From JBOGVZ01 sp050692985 (GTDB taxonomy: Bacteria > Actinomycetota > UBA4738 > CALAEC01): a stretch of DNA of 64,000 nucleotides. The translations under genes were made by a program, and so were the position numbers. Positions 27,768-36,956 of this stretch are shown here, one piece after another. Under the pieces are notes generated by a model. The model was given only the letters and a program-made list of their open reading frames with translations, did not search any database and was not told the DNA's origin. The DNA is taken from positions 11,451 through 75,450 of the forward strand of contig JBOGVZ010000066.1 of the NCBI GenBank assembly GCA_050692985.1. Direction: 5' to 3'. Every line of letters begins with the position of its first letter. The stretch's first letter is position 1.

Positions 27768-30157
27768 GAGGGCGGCGGGCGGCCGGCCTCGTCGCCGATC
27801 GGTGCGAGCGTCCGGCGCCGCCGCCGTTCCACCCGCGCGGCCGCCAGCGCCGCGGCCACCAGGACCAGGAGGGCCCCCCCGGAGCCAGCCAGGCCGGCCA
27901 CGATCGTGGGATCACGGTACCGGAGCCGGACCACGTGGCGGCCGGCGGGAACGGCCACGGCCTGGAGTGTCGAGTCCGCCACCAGGACCGGGGTGGACCT
28001 GCCGTCCACCGTGGCCCGCCAGTGCCGGTCGAAGGAGGTCCGCACCAGCAGGACGGCGGGGGCCGGAGCGTCCACGACCACCTCGGCGTCCTCCGCTCCC
28101 AGGGCCCGGTACGCCGCCGTCCCCCCCGCGGCCCCGCCGGGGCTGACCCCGGGATCCTCCTGGAGCACCAGGTCGCTCGACGGATCGAAGGTGTCCGAGG
28201 CGACCAGGGCCAGGGCCGCATCGCCGTCCGGCACGGCGGTCCATGCTCCGAACAGCGAGGCCCTCGGCCGGGCCGGCCCTCGCTGGAGGACCCACGGGCC
28301 CTCCCGGACCGCGGGGTGGAAACCCTCGACCGAGACCGACGGGGGGCCCACGACCCACTCGACCTGGAGCAGGTCCAGGACCACCTCGTCCGGATCCGGG
28401 AACACGGTCACGTTGTACTTGGGAGGTGCGGGGGTCGTCCGCCGGCTGAACGACCAGAACCTCAGCGGCTGGACGGGGTTGTAGCCCTGGGCGTCCTCGA
28501 GCCCGAACAGCATGGCCCGCTGGTTGTCCATCAGCCCCTCCTGTCCGGGTGTCCACGGTCCCACGTACCCCTTGGACCGGGCCTCCCGGTCGGGCTGGAG
28601 GGTCAGGTACCGCCCGCCGCCCCCGGTGCGGAGGGAGCGGGCGATGGGGCCTTCCGCCAGGTACCGGGCCGGCTCGACGTCGGGCTCCTCCAGGTTCTCG
28701 AACGGCGTGACCCAGGCGACCTCCGAGGGGCTCGGCGCAGTGGAGACCTGCCCGCCGACGGCCTGGCCCACCAGGGCCCCCAGGGACAGCTCCACGGCCA
28801 GCACCGCCGGGACCACGGCCGCCATCGCCGCCCGCCGGGCCGACGCCGCCAGGGCGACGGCTCCCACCGCCCCCGCCCCCCAGGCCAGGGCCAGGTACCG
28901 GGGAGACACGCCCACCACCACTGGGAGCACCAGCCACACGGCGGCGCCCGGGGCCAGCATCCACCATCGCCGCCCGGCCGGTGCCGCCCGCCAGGCGTCG
29001 ATCCCGATGGCCGACAGCACCGGGATCACCAGCAGCAGCCCGTACCGGAGTCGGGACGGAGCGTGCAGGTAGACGTCGCCATAGGGGATGGCCCGGGCCA
29101 CCGGGGCCAGGGCCCGGGCCACCCCAGGCAGCGACAGGAGGTAACACCCGCCACCGAAGGCGGCCATGGCCCCGGCCAGCGGCCGGTGACGGCGGCTCCA
29201 CAGCGCCACCAGCGAGATCACCAGGGGAACGGCCCCCAGGTAGGCCCCCGGGGAGGTGGCGAACGTCAGCGGCCAGGCGAACCCTCCCGGTGCCCGGGGA
29301 AGCACGGCCGGGGGAGCGTGGTCGGACAGCCGGATGGTCAGCTCGCGGAGGCCGTCGTACCCCAGGCCCAGCGTGGACGTGGCCACGTAGCCGAGCCTGG
29401 GGAGCAGGTAGGCCAGGTTGACCGGCACCAGCGCCGCCACGAAGACCACCCCCAGGACCACGGCCTGTGCGCCGCTCCGTCTCCCGGCACGGACGTCAGC
29501 CGTGGCGCGGGCCGTCCCGTACAGCAGCACCGCGGCGGTCCCCAGCGCCAGCCCGTGGCTGAGGTGGGCCGCGGCGAGCTGCCCCCAGGCCACCGCCGCC
29601 AGGGCCACCCATCCGAGCCGTGACGACCAGGTCGGGGCCCGGAGGGCCCGCGACGCCAGGGCCAGCAGCACCGCCGACCACGCCAGCGCCCCGGCCACGG
29701 GGAGCGAGACCGCAACGCGGGAGCCGGCGATGGCCATGGCCATCGCCAGCCCCCCCACCGTGGCCGCCACCCTGGACAGCTCCTCGGAGCGGAGGAACGC
29801 GTACATGGCCAGCCCGGCCAGGACCGGCTGGAGCACCAGGAACGCCGGGAGGGCCGCGGCACACGGAAGGGCCGAGTACAGGGCCATGGTCGGCAGGTAC
29901 ATCCAGCCGGACTGCGGGTCCGCCGCCATGGGGACGCCGGCCAGCACGTGCGGGTTCCACGCGGGGATGTCGCCGGCGGCCAGGCTGCGGCCCAGGAGGC
30001 AGTGGTTCGGCAGCCAGAACCCCAGGACGTCGTTCTGCTGCGAGGGGGCCATCCCGCCGAACGCGAAGTCGTGGAGGACCAGGAGGACGGCCAGGACGAT
30101 CAGGGCCGGCCCGGCCGCGGCCCGGGCCACCGCCGGGCCCCGGGCCCGGACGCTCAC
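27764..30157 (-). CDS. YfhO-like polytopic membrane protein
   Basis: The 797-residue protein has many transmembrane segments over the first ~500 residues, starting with PALIVLAVLLVLHDFAFGG, followed by NDVLGFWLPNHCLLG and AWNPHVLAGVPMAADPQSGW. That opening is typical of YfhO/GT-C-like membrane proteins. A large extracytoplasmic region follows, with a final TM helix (AGLAGSGGALLVLVAAALAAA) and a basic tail. YfhO proteins take part in glycosylating lipoteichoic acid or other glycolipids. The substrate here is unknown, but coupling to the GT2-methyltransferase gene (GTGA overlap) suggests a lipid-linked sugar pathway. Confidence 0.75.
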   Translation of the reverse strand: MSVRARGPAVARAAAGPALIVLAVLLVLHDFAFGGMAPSQQNDVLGFWLPNHCLLGRSLAAGDIPAWNPHVLAGVPMAADPQSGWMYLPTMALYSALPCAAALPAFLVLQPVLAGLAMYAFLRSEELSRVAATVGGLAMAMAIAGSRVAVSLPVAGALAWSAVLLALASRALRAPTWSSRLGWVALAAVAWGQLAAAHLSHGLALGTAAVLLYGTARATADVRAGRRSGAQAVVLGVVFVAALVPVNLAYLLPRLGYVATSTLGLGYDGLRELTIRLSDHAPPAVLPRAPGGFAWPLTFATSPGAYLGAVPLVISLVALWSRRHRPLAGAMAAFGGGCYLLSLPGVARALAPVARAIPYGDVYLHAPSRLRYGLLLVIPVLSAIGIDAWRAAPAGRRWWMLAPGAAVWLVLPVVVGVSPRYLALAWGAGAVGAVALAASARRAAMAAVVPAVLAVELSLGALVGQAVGGQVSTAPSPSEVAWVTPFENLEEPDVEPARYLAEGPIARSLRTGGGGRYLTLQPDREARSKGYVGPWTPGQEGLMDNQRAMLFGLEDAQGYNPVQPLRFWSFSRRTTPAPPKYNVTVFPDPDEVVLDLLQVEWVVGPPSVSVEGFHPAVREGPWVLQRGPARPRASLFGAWTAVPDGDAALALVASDTFDPSSDLVLQEDPGVSPGGAAGGTAAYRALGAEDAEVVVDAPAPAVLLVRTSFDRHWRATVDGRSTPVLVADSTLQAVAVPAGRHVVRLRYRDPTIVAGLAGSGGALLVLVAAALAAARVERRRRRTLAPIGDEAGRPPPS

Positions 30158-31500
30158 GCGGCCGTGGTGGCCGGTGCCCGTGATCCGCGAGTGGCCGGCA
30201 CCCGGGCCTTGAAGATCATCTCGGAGCGCCCCACGTAGCGGCACTCGAGCACCTCGAGCCCCAGCTCCTCCCGGAGCTGCCGCTCCAGCCCGTCGTGGGT
30301 GTACCGGTTGATGTGCTCCTTGGCGTACCCACCCGGGAACACCCGCCCGTAGGTCCACTCCAGCACCCGCCACAGGCGCCGCCCGTAGTCGGGCGTCCCC
30401 AGGACCAACAGGCCACCGGGGCGGACCACCCGGGCCAGCTCCTCCAGCCGCACCTGCTCCCGAGGCACGTGCTCGATGACCTCGGAGCAGATGACGGCGT
30501 CGAACGAGGCGTCGGGGAAGGGCAGATGGTTCATGTCCGCCTGGGCCAGGTGCCGCCCCGGCCCTCGGAGCCACCGCAGCTTCCGGGAGGCCACGTCCAC
30601 CCCCACGCCCTGGGCCAGCATCTGCACGATGCGGCTGGAGCCGCATCCGATGTCCAGCACCCGCCCGGCCTCGGCCACGAAGTCGCTGACGATCCGGAAC
30701 CGCCGCCGCTGCCAGTACCGCTGGAGCGGGATCCACGAGTCGAACGCGCGGTCGTCGTAGTCGGCCGCCCGGACCGAGTTGCGGAGGGCGAACAGCCGGC
30801 CCAGGCTCCGCAGGTAGCCGAACCCCAACCGGACCATGCGGGTCCTGGTCCACGGCCCCGCTCCCCGGTACCAGATCGGTACCTCGGCGATCTTCCACCC
30901 CTGGCAGAGCGCCTTGACCGCCATCTCCGGCAGCACGTCGAGTCCCCCGGAGGTGGGGAGCCCGATGTCCTCCAGGACCCGGCGGTGGTACAGGCGGAAC
31001 CCGCTCGAGAGGTCCCGGTACGGCAGCGAGAGCATCGTTCGGTAGACGAAGTTGAGGAGCCGGCTGGCCACCCGCCGCACGAGCTGAAGCTCGGCGTGGG
31101 CCCCGGGGACGTACCTCGATCCCAGGAGCACCTCACCCCGGTGGCGGTGGTGCCACATGGTCCGGATGTAGCCCGGCCGGTGGGAGAAGTCGGCGTCCAG
31201 CGTCACCACGTACCGCCCCCTGGCCCGGCGCAGGCCCTCTCGCAGGATCTCCCCGTACCCGCCTTCCGAGGAGGCCACGAACGAGGCCCCCAGCGCGGTG
31301 CTCAGCTCCCGCAGGTGGGTGCCCTCGGGGCCGCCGGCCACCACGACCTCCCGGTCGAGCTCCAGCGAGTCCACCGCCGCCGCCAGCGAGGGGATGAGCC
31401 GGGGGAGGTTGTGCTCCCCGGCCCACACGGGGATCACGATCGAGAGCGTCGGGCTCGCCACGCTTGTTGGAGTATCCGTCTCCGCGCTCCCGTAAACCAA
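30154..31500 (-). CDS. GT2 glycosyltransferase fused to SAM methyltransferase
   Basis: The 448-residue protein has a DPM1-like GT2 domain at about 20-240 (LSIVIPVWAGEHNLPRLIPSL, TLDADFSHRPGYI, DLSSGFRLYHRRVL). A class I methyltransferase occupies about 270-440 (RVLDIGCGSSRIVQML, motif post I GVDVAS, FDAVICSEVIEHVP, GGLLVLGTPDYG). Such enzymes transfer a sugar to polyprenyl phosphate; the methyltransferase may modify the same product. TTG 31500 has a good Shine-Dalgarno (GGGGGTGA) 6 nt upstream; GTG 31461 is the alternative and sits nearer the fold start. It is divergent from transketolase. Confidence 0.85.
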   Translation of the reverse strand: MVYGSAETDTPTSVASPTLSIVIPVWAGEHNLPRLIPSLAAAVDSLELDREVVVAGGPEGTHLRELSTALGASFVASSEGGYGEILREGLRRARGRYVVTLDADFSHRPGYIRTMWHHRHRGEVLLGSRYVPGAHAELQLVRRVASRLLNFVYRTMLSLPYRDLSSGFRLYHRRVLEDIGLPTSGGLDVLPEMAVKALCQGWKIAEVPIWYRGAGPWTRTRMVRLGFGYLRSLGRLFALRNSVRAADYDDRAFDSWIPLQRYWQRRRFRIVSDFVAEAGRVLDIGCGSSRIVQMLAQGVGVDVASRKLRWLRGPGRHLAQADMNHLPFPDASFDAVICSEVIEHVPREQVRLEELARVVRPGGLLVLGTPDYGRRLWRVLEWTYGRVFPGGYAKEHINRYTHDGLERQLREELGLEVLECRYVGRSEMIFKARVPATRGSRAPATTAA

Positions 31501-31538
31501 GCCCGCTCACCCCCCGCGAGCACCTCGCCACCCGTTGG

Positions 31539-31544
31539 TAGACT
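31539..31544 (+). promoter_or_regulatory. -10 element of the transketolase operon
   Basis: TAGACT ends 7 nt before ATG 31552. Transcription probably starts at or next to that ATG, leaving either a leaderless start or a 36-nt leader carrying the Shine-Dalgarno sequence of ATG 31588. Confidence 0.5.
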
Positions 31545-31587
31545 GGCCCGGATGCCGGGATCCCCCTCCCTCGCCGAAGGAGACCCC

Positions 31588-32445
31588 ATGGACACCGCCC
31601 AGACCCCCACCGGCACCGACCGCCGGGAGCTGATCCACCGCCTGGAGGACATCGCCCGGGAACTGCGGATCATGGACATCGAGATGCTCACTGAGGCCGG
31701 GTCGGGCCACCCCGGGGGGACGCTGTCCGCGGCCGATTTGGTGGCCGCCCTGTACTTCTCGAAGATGCGCCTCCGGCCCCAGGAGCCGGACTGGCCAGAC
31801 CGGGACCGGTTCGTGCTCTCCAAGGGCCACTGCATCCCGATCGTCTACGCGGCCCTGGCGAAGCTGGGGTTCTTCGAGGCGGACCAGCTGAAGACGCTCC
31901 GCAAGCTGGGGTCGCCGCTCCAGGGCCACCCCGACCGCACCCGGCTGCCCGGGATCGAGGCCTCCACCGGCTCGCTGGGCCAGGGGCTGTCGATCGCCGT
32001 GGGCATGGCCCTGGCCGGCAAGCTCGATGGGGCCTCCCGGCGGGTGTACTGCATGATGGGCGACGGCGAGATCCAGGCCGGCCACATCTGGGAGGCGGCC
32101 ATGTTCGCCCCCCGGCACGGGCTCGACAACCTGTGCGCGATCGTCGATGCCAACCAGGTCCAGCAGACCCGCAAGGTGGTGGAGATCCTCGACGAGGAGC
32201 CCCTGGTGGCCAAGTGGCGGGCGTTCAACTGGCACGTCCGCGAGATCAACGGGCACGACATGGGGGAGATCGTCGACGCCCTCGACGAGGCGGAGCTGGT
32301 CACGGGACGGCCCACGCTGATCGTGGCCCGCACGGTGAAGGGGAAGGGCGTGTCGTTCATGGAGCTCGATCCCGGCTGGCACGGCAAGGCCCCCGACGCC
32401 GAGACCGCCGAGGGAGCGCTGGCCGAGCTCCGGGCGGAGGGCTGA
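31588..32445 (+). CDS. Transketolase, N-terminal (TPP-binding) subunit
   Basis: The 285-residue protein carries the TPP site GDGEIQAGHIWEAAMFAPRHGLDN with the closing NQVQQT, plus GSGHPGGTLSAADLVAAL and LSKGH. It forms the N-terminal half of a split transketolase and needs the next gene as partner. Split transketolases serve the pentose phosphate pathway or related ketol transfers. ATG 31588 has GAAGGAG upstream. An in-frame ATG at 31552, 7 nt after TAGACT, could be a leaderless start adding 12 residues. Confidence 0.92.
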   Translation: MDTAQTPTGTDRRELIHRLEDIARELRIMDIEMLTEAGSGHPGGTLSAADLVAALYFSKMRLRPQEPDWPDRDRFVLSKGHCIPIVYAALAKLGFFEADQLKTLRKLGSPLQGHPDRTRLPGIEASTGSLGQGLSIAVGMALAGKLDGASRRVYCMMGDGEIQAGHIWEAAMFAPRHGLDNLCAIVDANQVQQTRKVVEILDEEPLVAKWRAFNWHVREINGHDMGEIVDALDEAELVTGRPTLIVARTVKGKGVSFMELDPGWHGKAPDAETAEGALAELRAEG

Positions 32446-33380
32446 TGGCGACCGCCACGCGGGACGCGTTCGGGGAGGCGCTGCTGCGCATCGGCGCCGA
32501 CGAGCGCATCGTGGTCCTGACCGGCGACCTGCGCGACTCCACCCGCACGGAGGACTTCGGCGAGACGTACCCGGACCGGTTCTTCGACGTGGGCATCGCC
32601 GAGCACAACCTGTTGGGGGTGGCCGCGGGGCTGGCCCTGTCCGGGAAGATCCCCTGGGCCGCCTCGTTCTCGTGCTTCGTCACCGGGCGGTTCGAGGTCG
32701 TCCGGGTGACCGTGGCCTACCAGGAGGCCAACGTGCGGATCGTGGGGACCCACGCCGGCATCGGGGTCGGGGAGGACGGGTACTCCCAGATGGCCCTGGA
32801 GGACATGGCCGGGATCAGGGCCCTGCCCAACGTGGCCATCGTGAACCCGTGCGACGCGGTGGAGACCGAGCGGGCTGTCGAGTACCTGGTGGACCATGTG
32901 GGCCCGGCGTTCCTGCGGCTGACCCGGCAGAAGGTCGACGACGTGAACGGGGAGGGGTACCGCTTCGAGTTCGGCAGGGCCGTGCAGCTCCGGGACGGTT
33001 CGGACGTGGCCATCGTGGCCACCGGGGCCGCGGTGCAGGAGGCCCTGAAGGCCGCGGACGCCCTGGCGGGCGACGGGGTGAGCGCCCGGGTGCTCAACGT
33101 CCACACGATCAAGCCGCTCGACGAGGATGCCGTGCTGGCGGCGGCCTCGGACTGCCGGGCCGTGGTCACCGTGGAGGACCACAGCGCCTGGGGGGGCCTG
33201 GGAAGCGCCGTGGCGGAGCTCCTGGCAACCCGGACCGACGGAGCTTCGGCGCCGCTGCGGATCATCGGGACCCGGACGTTCGGCGAGTCCGGAACCTCCG
33301 AGGAGCTGTACGAGAAGTTCGGGCTCAGTGGGGCCCGCGTGGCCGCCACCACCCGAGCCTTCGTAGAGGAGCTCGCCTAG
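32445..33380 (+). CDS. Transketolase, C-terminal subunit
   Basis: The 311-residue partner contains the pyrimidine-binding and C-terminal domains: VLTGDLRDSTRTEDF, the family segment RFFDVGIAEHNLLGVAAGLALSG (catalytic Glu in IAEHN), GTHAGIGVGEDGYSQMALED, and a C-terminal VLNVHTIKPLDEDAV and VTVEDHSAWGGLGSAVAE. Its ATG overlaps the TGA of the first subunit by one base, ensuring equal expression. Confidence 0.93.
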   Translation: MATATRDAFGEALLRIGADERIVVLTGDLRDSTRTEDFGETYPDRFFDVGIAEHNLLGVAAGLALSGKIPWAASFSCFVTGRFEVVRVTVAYQEANVRIVGTHAGIGVGEDGYSQMALEDMAGIRALPNVAIVNPCDAVETERAVEYLVDHVGPAFLRLTRQKVDDVNGEGYRFEFGRAVQLRDGSDVAIVATGAAVQEALKAADALAGDGVSARVLNVHTIKPLDEDAVLAAASDCRAVVTVEDHSAWGGLGSAVAELLATRTDGASAPLRIIGTRTFGESGTSEELYEKFGLSGARVAATTRAFVEELA

Positions 33381-33496
33381 GCTTCCCCGGAGGCCCGGGG
33401 CTTGGCCCCCACCGCCGGGGTCACCGCGGTCAGATCCGATCGCAGCTGCGCCATCTCCCGCCAGAGTTCGCGGATGTCCGCCCTGATCTGCTGCAT
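33377..33496 (-). CDS. Possible small helical peptide
   Basis: A 39-residue frame (MQQIRADIRELWREMAQLRS then DLTAVTPAVGAKPRASGEA) has a heptad-like amphipathic N-terminus and actinobacterial codon bias. No Shine-Dalgarno sequence is visible at its ATG and I know no homologue. It lies between convergent genes and its stop overlaps the transketolase end. Confidence 0.3.
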   Translation of the reverse strand: MQQIRADIRELWREMAQLRSDLTAVTPAVGAKPRASGEA

Positions 33497-33527
33497 GCGT
33501 GGCGTACCACGCCGGATCGTTCGGCCT

Positions 33528-34877
33528 TCAGCGCCTCCGGAACAGTGGCAAGCAGAACTCGTTCGTGCAGTGGGCCACGCTGAGCCCGTCGAGGACACCG
33601 CCCCCCTCTTCCTGGAGGCCGCCTCGGAAGGCGATGATCGGGAGTCCGTCCGCCCCGAGGGTCACCGAGGGGGTTTCCCAGTTCGTCTCGGAGACGAGCG
33701 CGTAGGTGGCCGACGAGCACAGCACGTCGGTGCAGTGCGCCAGTCCCTGGGAGGTCGGGCCCGCCCGGAACTGCCCCACGAAGATGGGGAGGCCGTCCAC
33801 CCCCACGGTCAGCGATTGCGGGATCGGGATCTGGGCGGATCCGGGAGGACAGCACTCCTCGTCGGGGACGGCACCGGCGGTGGTGAACGTGGCAGACAGG
33901 CAAGCCACGTCGTCGCAGTGCGCGAAGGGACCGAACCGCCCGATCAGCGGCAGTCCGTCGGAGCCGATCACGATCGAGGTCACCGCGGCGAAGTCCTGGA
34001 CGGGTGGGCCGAGGTCGGTGATGGCCGGGCCGTCGCAGAAGGACGGATCGTCGCCGTCGGCGGGGGCGCAGTAAGCCGCTCGGAGCTGGGCGTTCCCCGC
34101 CGGGCCGGCCAGGTAGGCGATGATCGGGATCCCGTCAGCCCCGGTAGCGACGGTGGTGCCCCGCCCCGCGTCCCCGTTCGCATCCACCGTCACGATGGTC
34201 TCGTTGCCGCCCGCGCACGCCGGGTCGTCGCACAGCGCGGCCTTGAGGTCCCCGTTGGTGGCGTCGTAGTAGGAGATCACGGGGCCCGCGGGGACGGGAG
34301 TCGCACCGGGCGGTGCGTCTGGAGCCGTCCGGATCTCGGGTGCGATGGTCACGGAGGGCGATCGGCCCACGTTCCCGGCCGTGTCGACCCTGGCGTGCGT
34401 GGCCGAGGTGCAGGCCACATCGTTGCAATGGATCGCCATGAGGTCGGCCGTGCTGCCCTTGTAGTAGGGGATCAGCGGAAGGCCATCCGCGCCGATGGCC
34501 ACGCTCAGCGGGGGGTTCTGTTCGGCGGCCGGTCCGGTCTGCGTCTCTACCGGTCCCTCGACGTCCTTGGCCAGCGTGGTGATGGTGGCCGACGTGCAGG
34601 CCGCGTCGTTGCAGTGGGCGGCCTTCAGGTCTCGACGGGGCCGGTCCGTCGGGCCCGCGAGGTAGACGATCAGCGGGAGCCCATCGGTCCCGATGGTGAT
34701 CACGCTGCCCACCCCGGCGCCCACGCTGGTGTCCAGGGTGGCGATCGTGTTGTCGGCCGGCGCGCCCCGGTTCGGAATGCTCGCCAGCACGACGGTCCCG
34801 ACCAATGCCACGCCGAGGGCCACGCCGAGGATCGTAGACAGACGCTTCGAGCGGTTTGCGGACATCCCCTTTCCCAT
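33528..34877 (-). CDS. Exported Cys-pair repeat (propeller-like) protein
   Basis: The 449-residue protein has an N-terminal membrane/signal segment (TILGVALGVALVGTVVLASI) and seven imperfect repeats of about 50 residues. A full repeat contains IGxDGLPLIxY, a spacer ending LxAxHCND, then VACTSAT. The repeated Cys pairs (HCNDxACT) suggest one disulfide per blade, consistent with an extracellular beta-propeller (inference). One repeat has lost the DGLP core and another has CAP...FCD. The function is unknown. ATG 34877 was chosen for GGAAGGGGG 8 nt upstream; ATG 34907 and 34865 are also in frame. Confidence 0.7.
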   Translation of the reverse strand: MGKGMSANRSKRLSTILGVALGVALVGTVVLASIPNRGAPADNTIATLDTSVGAGVGSVITIGTDGLPLIVYLAGPTDRPRRDLKAAHCNDAACTSATITTLAKDVEGPVETQTGPAAEQNPPLSVAIGADGLPLIPYYKGSTADLMAIHCNDVACTSATHARVDTAGNVGRSPSVTIAPEIRTAPDAPPGATPVPAGPVISYYDATNGDLKAALCDDPACAGGNETIVTVDANGDAGRGTTVATGADGIPIIAYLAGPAGNAQLRAAYCAPADGDDPSFCDGPAITDLGPPVQDFAAVTSIVIGSDGLPLIGRFGPFAHCDDVACLSATFTTAGAVPDEECCPPGSAQIPIPQSLTVGVDGLPIFVGQFRAGPTSQGLAHCTDVLCSSATYALVSETNWETPSVTLGADGLPIIAFRGGLQEEGGGVLDGLSVAHCTNEFCLPLFRRR

Positions 34878-35300
34878 GGGTGATGCCCCCTTCCGGCCGT
34901 AGAGCATTGTCTTCCTCCGAACGGCCCGGGTCAACCCGACGAGTTGACTCACTAGAACTCTCCTCGGAATCCCATCGTTGCCTCACGTGAACAAGTCCCC
35001 GCAGGCCTGAGGCCGCTGGCGGGGGTGGCCCGGGGGGTGCGGTGGGACCTCCGATGGCCGACGGAGAGGGGTGACCAGGCACGTGGCCAGAGCTACGATA
35101 GGGCCGGCAAGGGGAGAAGGGGCGATGCTCGACGAGCTCTGTGCCCTGGGCCACCCTCCCTGTCGTTCGAGGACGCGGTCGCCATCGCCAACCAGGTGGC
35201 CTAGCCTGGGAAGCGCCTCGCCGAACGGATGTTTCCCTTCGCCCCCGGGGTCTGGTAGCATGCGCGGCGTTCGTTGCCCGCTTCTTTCTCCAGAGTGCTC
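34878..35300. other. Intergenic region upstream of ftsE
   Basis: The region holds the 5' region of the Cys-repeat gene and, on the plus strand, a promoter-like TACGAT near 35096 with a Shine-Dalgarno (GGGGAGAAGGGG) before ATG 35125. That frame gives MLDELCALGHPP; one added C would continue it as LSFEDAVAIANQVA and stop. This may be a short peptide gene broken by an indel, but support is weak. A TAGCAT at 35256-35261 is the best ftsE -10 candidate. Confidence 0.4.
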
Positions 35301-35987
35301 ATGATCAAGACCGAACACGTCACCAAGATCTACAAGGACTCCGTCGTCGCCCTCGAGGACGTCTCGATCGAGGTCGAGAAGGGGGAGTTCGTGTTCGTGG
35401 TGGGCCCGTCCGGCTCGGGCAAGTCCACGTTCATCCGGCTACTCCTGAAGGAGGAAGAGCCCAGCCGCGGCAACATCTTCGTCGCCGGCAAGAACATCGC
35501 CAACCTCTCGCCGTGGAAGGTGCCGTACCTGCGCCGGAACATCGGGACCGTGTTCCAGGACTTCAAGCTGCTGCCCGACAAGACCGTGTTCGAGAACGTG
35601 GCGTTCGCCCTGGAGGTGATCGGCAAGGGCCGGCACGTGGTGGACCGGCGGGTGCCGGAGATCCTGGAGCTGGTGGGGCTGGGCGACAAGCTCAACAACT
35701 ATCCCGAGGAGCTGTCCGGGGGCGAGCAGCAGCGGGTGTCGATCGCCCGGGCGTTCGTCAACCGGCCCCTGATCCTGCTGGCCGACGAGCCCACCGGCAA
35801 CCTCGACCCCTCCACGTCCGTGGACATCATGAAGCTGCTGGACCGGATCAACCGCACCGGGACCACGGTCATCATGGCCACCCACGACAACGCCATCGTG
35901 GACGCCATGAGGCGGCGGGTCGTGGAGCTGGAGAAGGGGCAGGTCATCAGGGACCAGGCACGAGGGGTGTACGGCTATGGGGCGTAG
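35301..35987 (+). CDS. ftsE: Cell division ATP-binding protein FtsE
   Basis: The 228-residue ABC ATPase pairs with FtsX to control peptidoglycan hydrolases at the septum. Walker A is GPSGSGKST, the Q-loop is [21 protein letters not shown], the signature [16 protein letters not shown], Walker [13 protein letters not shown] and the switch His MATHD. ATG 35301 was chosen; an in-frame upstream ATG adds 9 residues not typical of the family. It overlaps ftsX by 11 nt. Confidence 0.96.
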   Translation: MIKTEHVTKIYKDSVVALEDVSIEVEKGEFVFVVGPSGSGKSTFIRLLLKEEEPSRGNIFVAGKNIANLSPWKVPYLRRNIGTVFQDFKLLPDKTVFENVAFALEVIGKGRHVVDRRVPEILELVGLGDKLNNYPEELSGGEQQRVSIARAFVNRPLILLADEPTGNLDPSTSVDIMKLLDRINRTGTTVIMATHDNAIVDAMRRRVVELEKGQVIRDQARGVYGYGA

Positions 35988-36858
35988 GTTCGGCTACTTC
36001 TTCCGGGAGACCGGGGCGGCCCTCCGGCGCAACGCGCTGGTCACGTTCGCGGCCATCTCTACGGTGTTCATCTCGCTGTTCCTCCTGGGGGGCTCGCTCC
36101 TGGTGGAGCGGCAGGTCCGGCTGATGACCGGGGAGTGGGCCTCCAAGGTCGAGGTCTCGGTGTTCCTCCGCGACGACGCCTCGGAGGCGGAGATCCAGGC
36201 CCTGGGCGAGAAGGTCAACGCCATCCCCGAGGTCGAGCGGTCGTTCTTCGAGACCAGGGAAGAGGCCTGGGAGAACTTCCAGGAGCTGTTCCGCGACTCT
36301 CCGGCCCTGATCCAGAACGTGGACCCCGAGGCCCTGCCGCAGTCGTACCGCATCAAGCTGACCGACCCTGCCAAGTTCGAGGTGATCCGGGCCCGGCTGG
36401 CCGGCGAACCGGCCATCAACGAGGTCCGTGACGAGCAGGCCGTGCTCAAGAAGCTCCTGGCGGTCACCGGGGTCCTCCGGACCGGGGTGCTGGCGGTGGC
36501 GGTGATCATGCTGCTGTCGGCGGCCGGGCTGATCGGGAACACGGTGCGGATGGCCGTGTTCGCCCGCCGGAAGGAGATCGCCATCATGAAGCTGGTGGGG
36601 GCCACGAACTGGTTCATCCGGGTCCCGTTCCTGATCGAGGGGATGGTCGAGGGTCTCATCGGAGGGGTGGTGGCCGTCCTGGCCATCTTCTCGATGAAGT
36701 TCCTGTTCATCGACCCCCTGCGGGGCCAGGTGGGGTTCGTCCACGCATGGATCGACACGCCCGAGATCCTGTTCACCGTGCCCATCCTCCTGGGGGCCGG
36801 CGTGCTGATCGCCGCCGTGGCCAGCCTGCTGGCCATGCGCCGGTTCCTCGAGGTCTGA
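35977..36858 (+). CDS. ftsX: Cell division protein FtsX
   Basis: The 293-residue four-helix membrane protein starts [19 protein letters not shown], with TM1 near 22-42 ([21 protein letters not shown]). An extracellular domain follows ([34 protein letters not shown]), then three C-terminal TM helices and the coupling segment [22 protein letters not shown]. The next gene, a coiled-coil M23 protein, is the expected hydrolase or activator controlled by the FtsX ectodomain. Confidence 0.95.
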   Translation: MGRRFGYFFRETGAALRRNALVTFAAISTVFISLFLLGGSLLVERQVRLMTGEWASKVEVSVFLRDDASEAEIQALGEKVNAIPEVERSFFETREEAWENFQELFRDSPALIQNVDPEALPQSYRIKLTDPAKFEVIRARLAGEPAINEVRDEQAVLKKLLAVTGVLRTGVLAVAVIMLLSAAGLIGNTVRMAVFARRKEIAIMKLVGATNWFIRVPFLIEGMVEGLIGGVVAVLAIFSMKFLFIDPLRGQVGFVHAWIDTPEILFTVPILLGAGVLIAAVASLLAMRRFLEV

Positions 36859-36956
36859 GCCGCCCGAGCCCCACGGTCGTTGAACGCCGCGGCCGGGGCG
36901 TCTACCATGGCCTTCCCCCGCGGACCCGTCCCCCCACGGACCTGAGAGGCAGCCAC

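Noticed and set aside
35125..35210. Small peptide gene MLDELCALGHPP...
   Set aside because: It needs one added base to reach the better-looking LSFEDAVAIANQVA end, and I know no homologue; kept only as a note in the intergenic entry.
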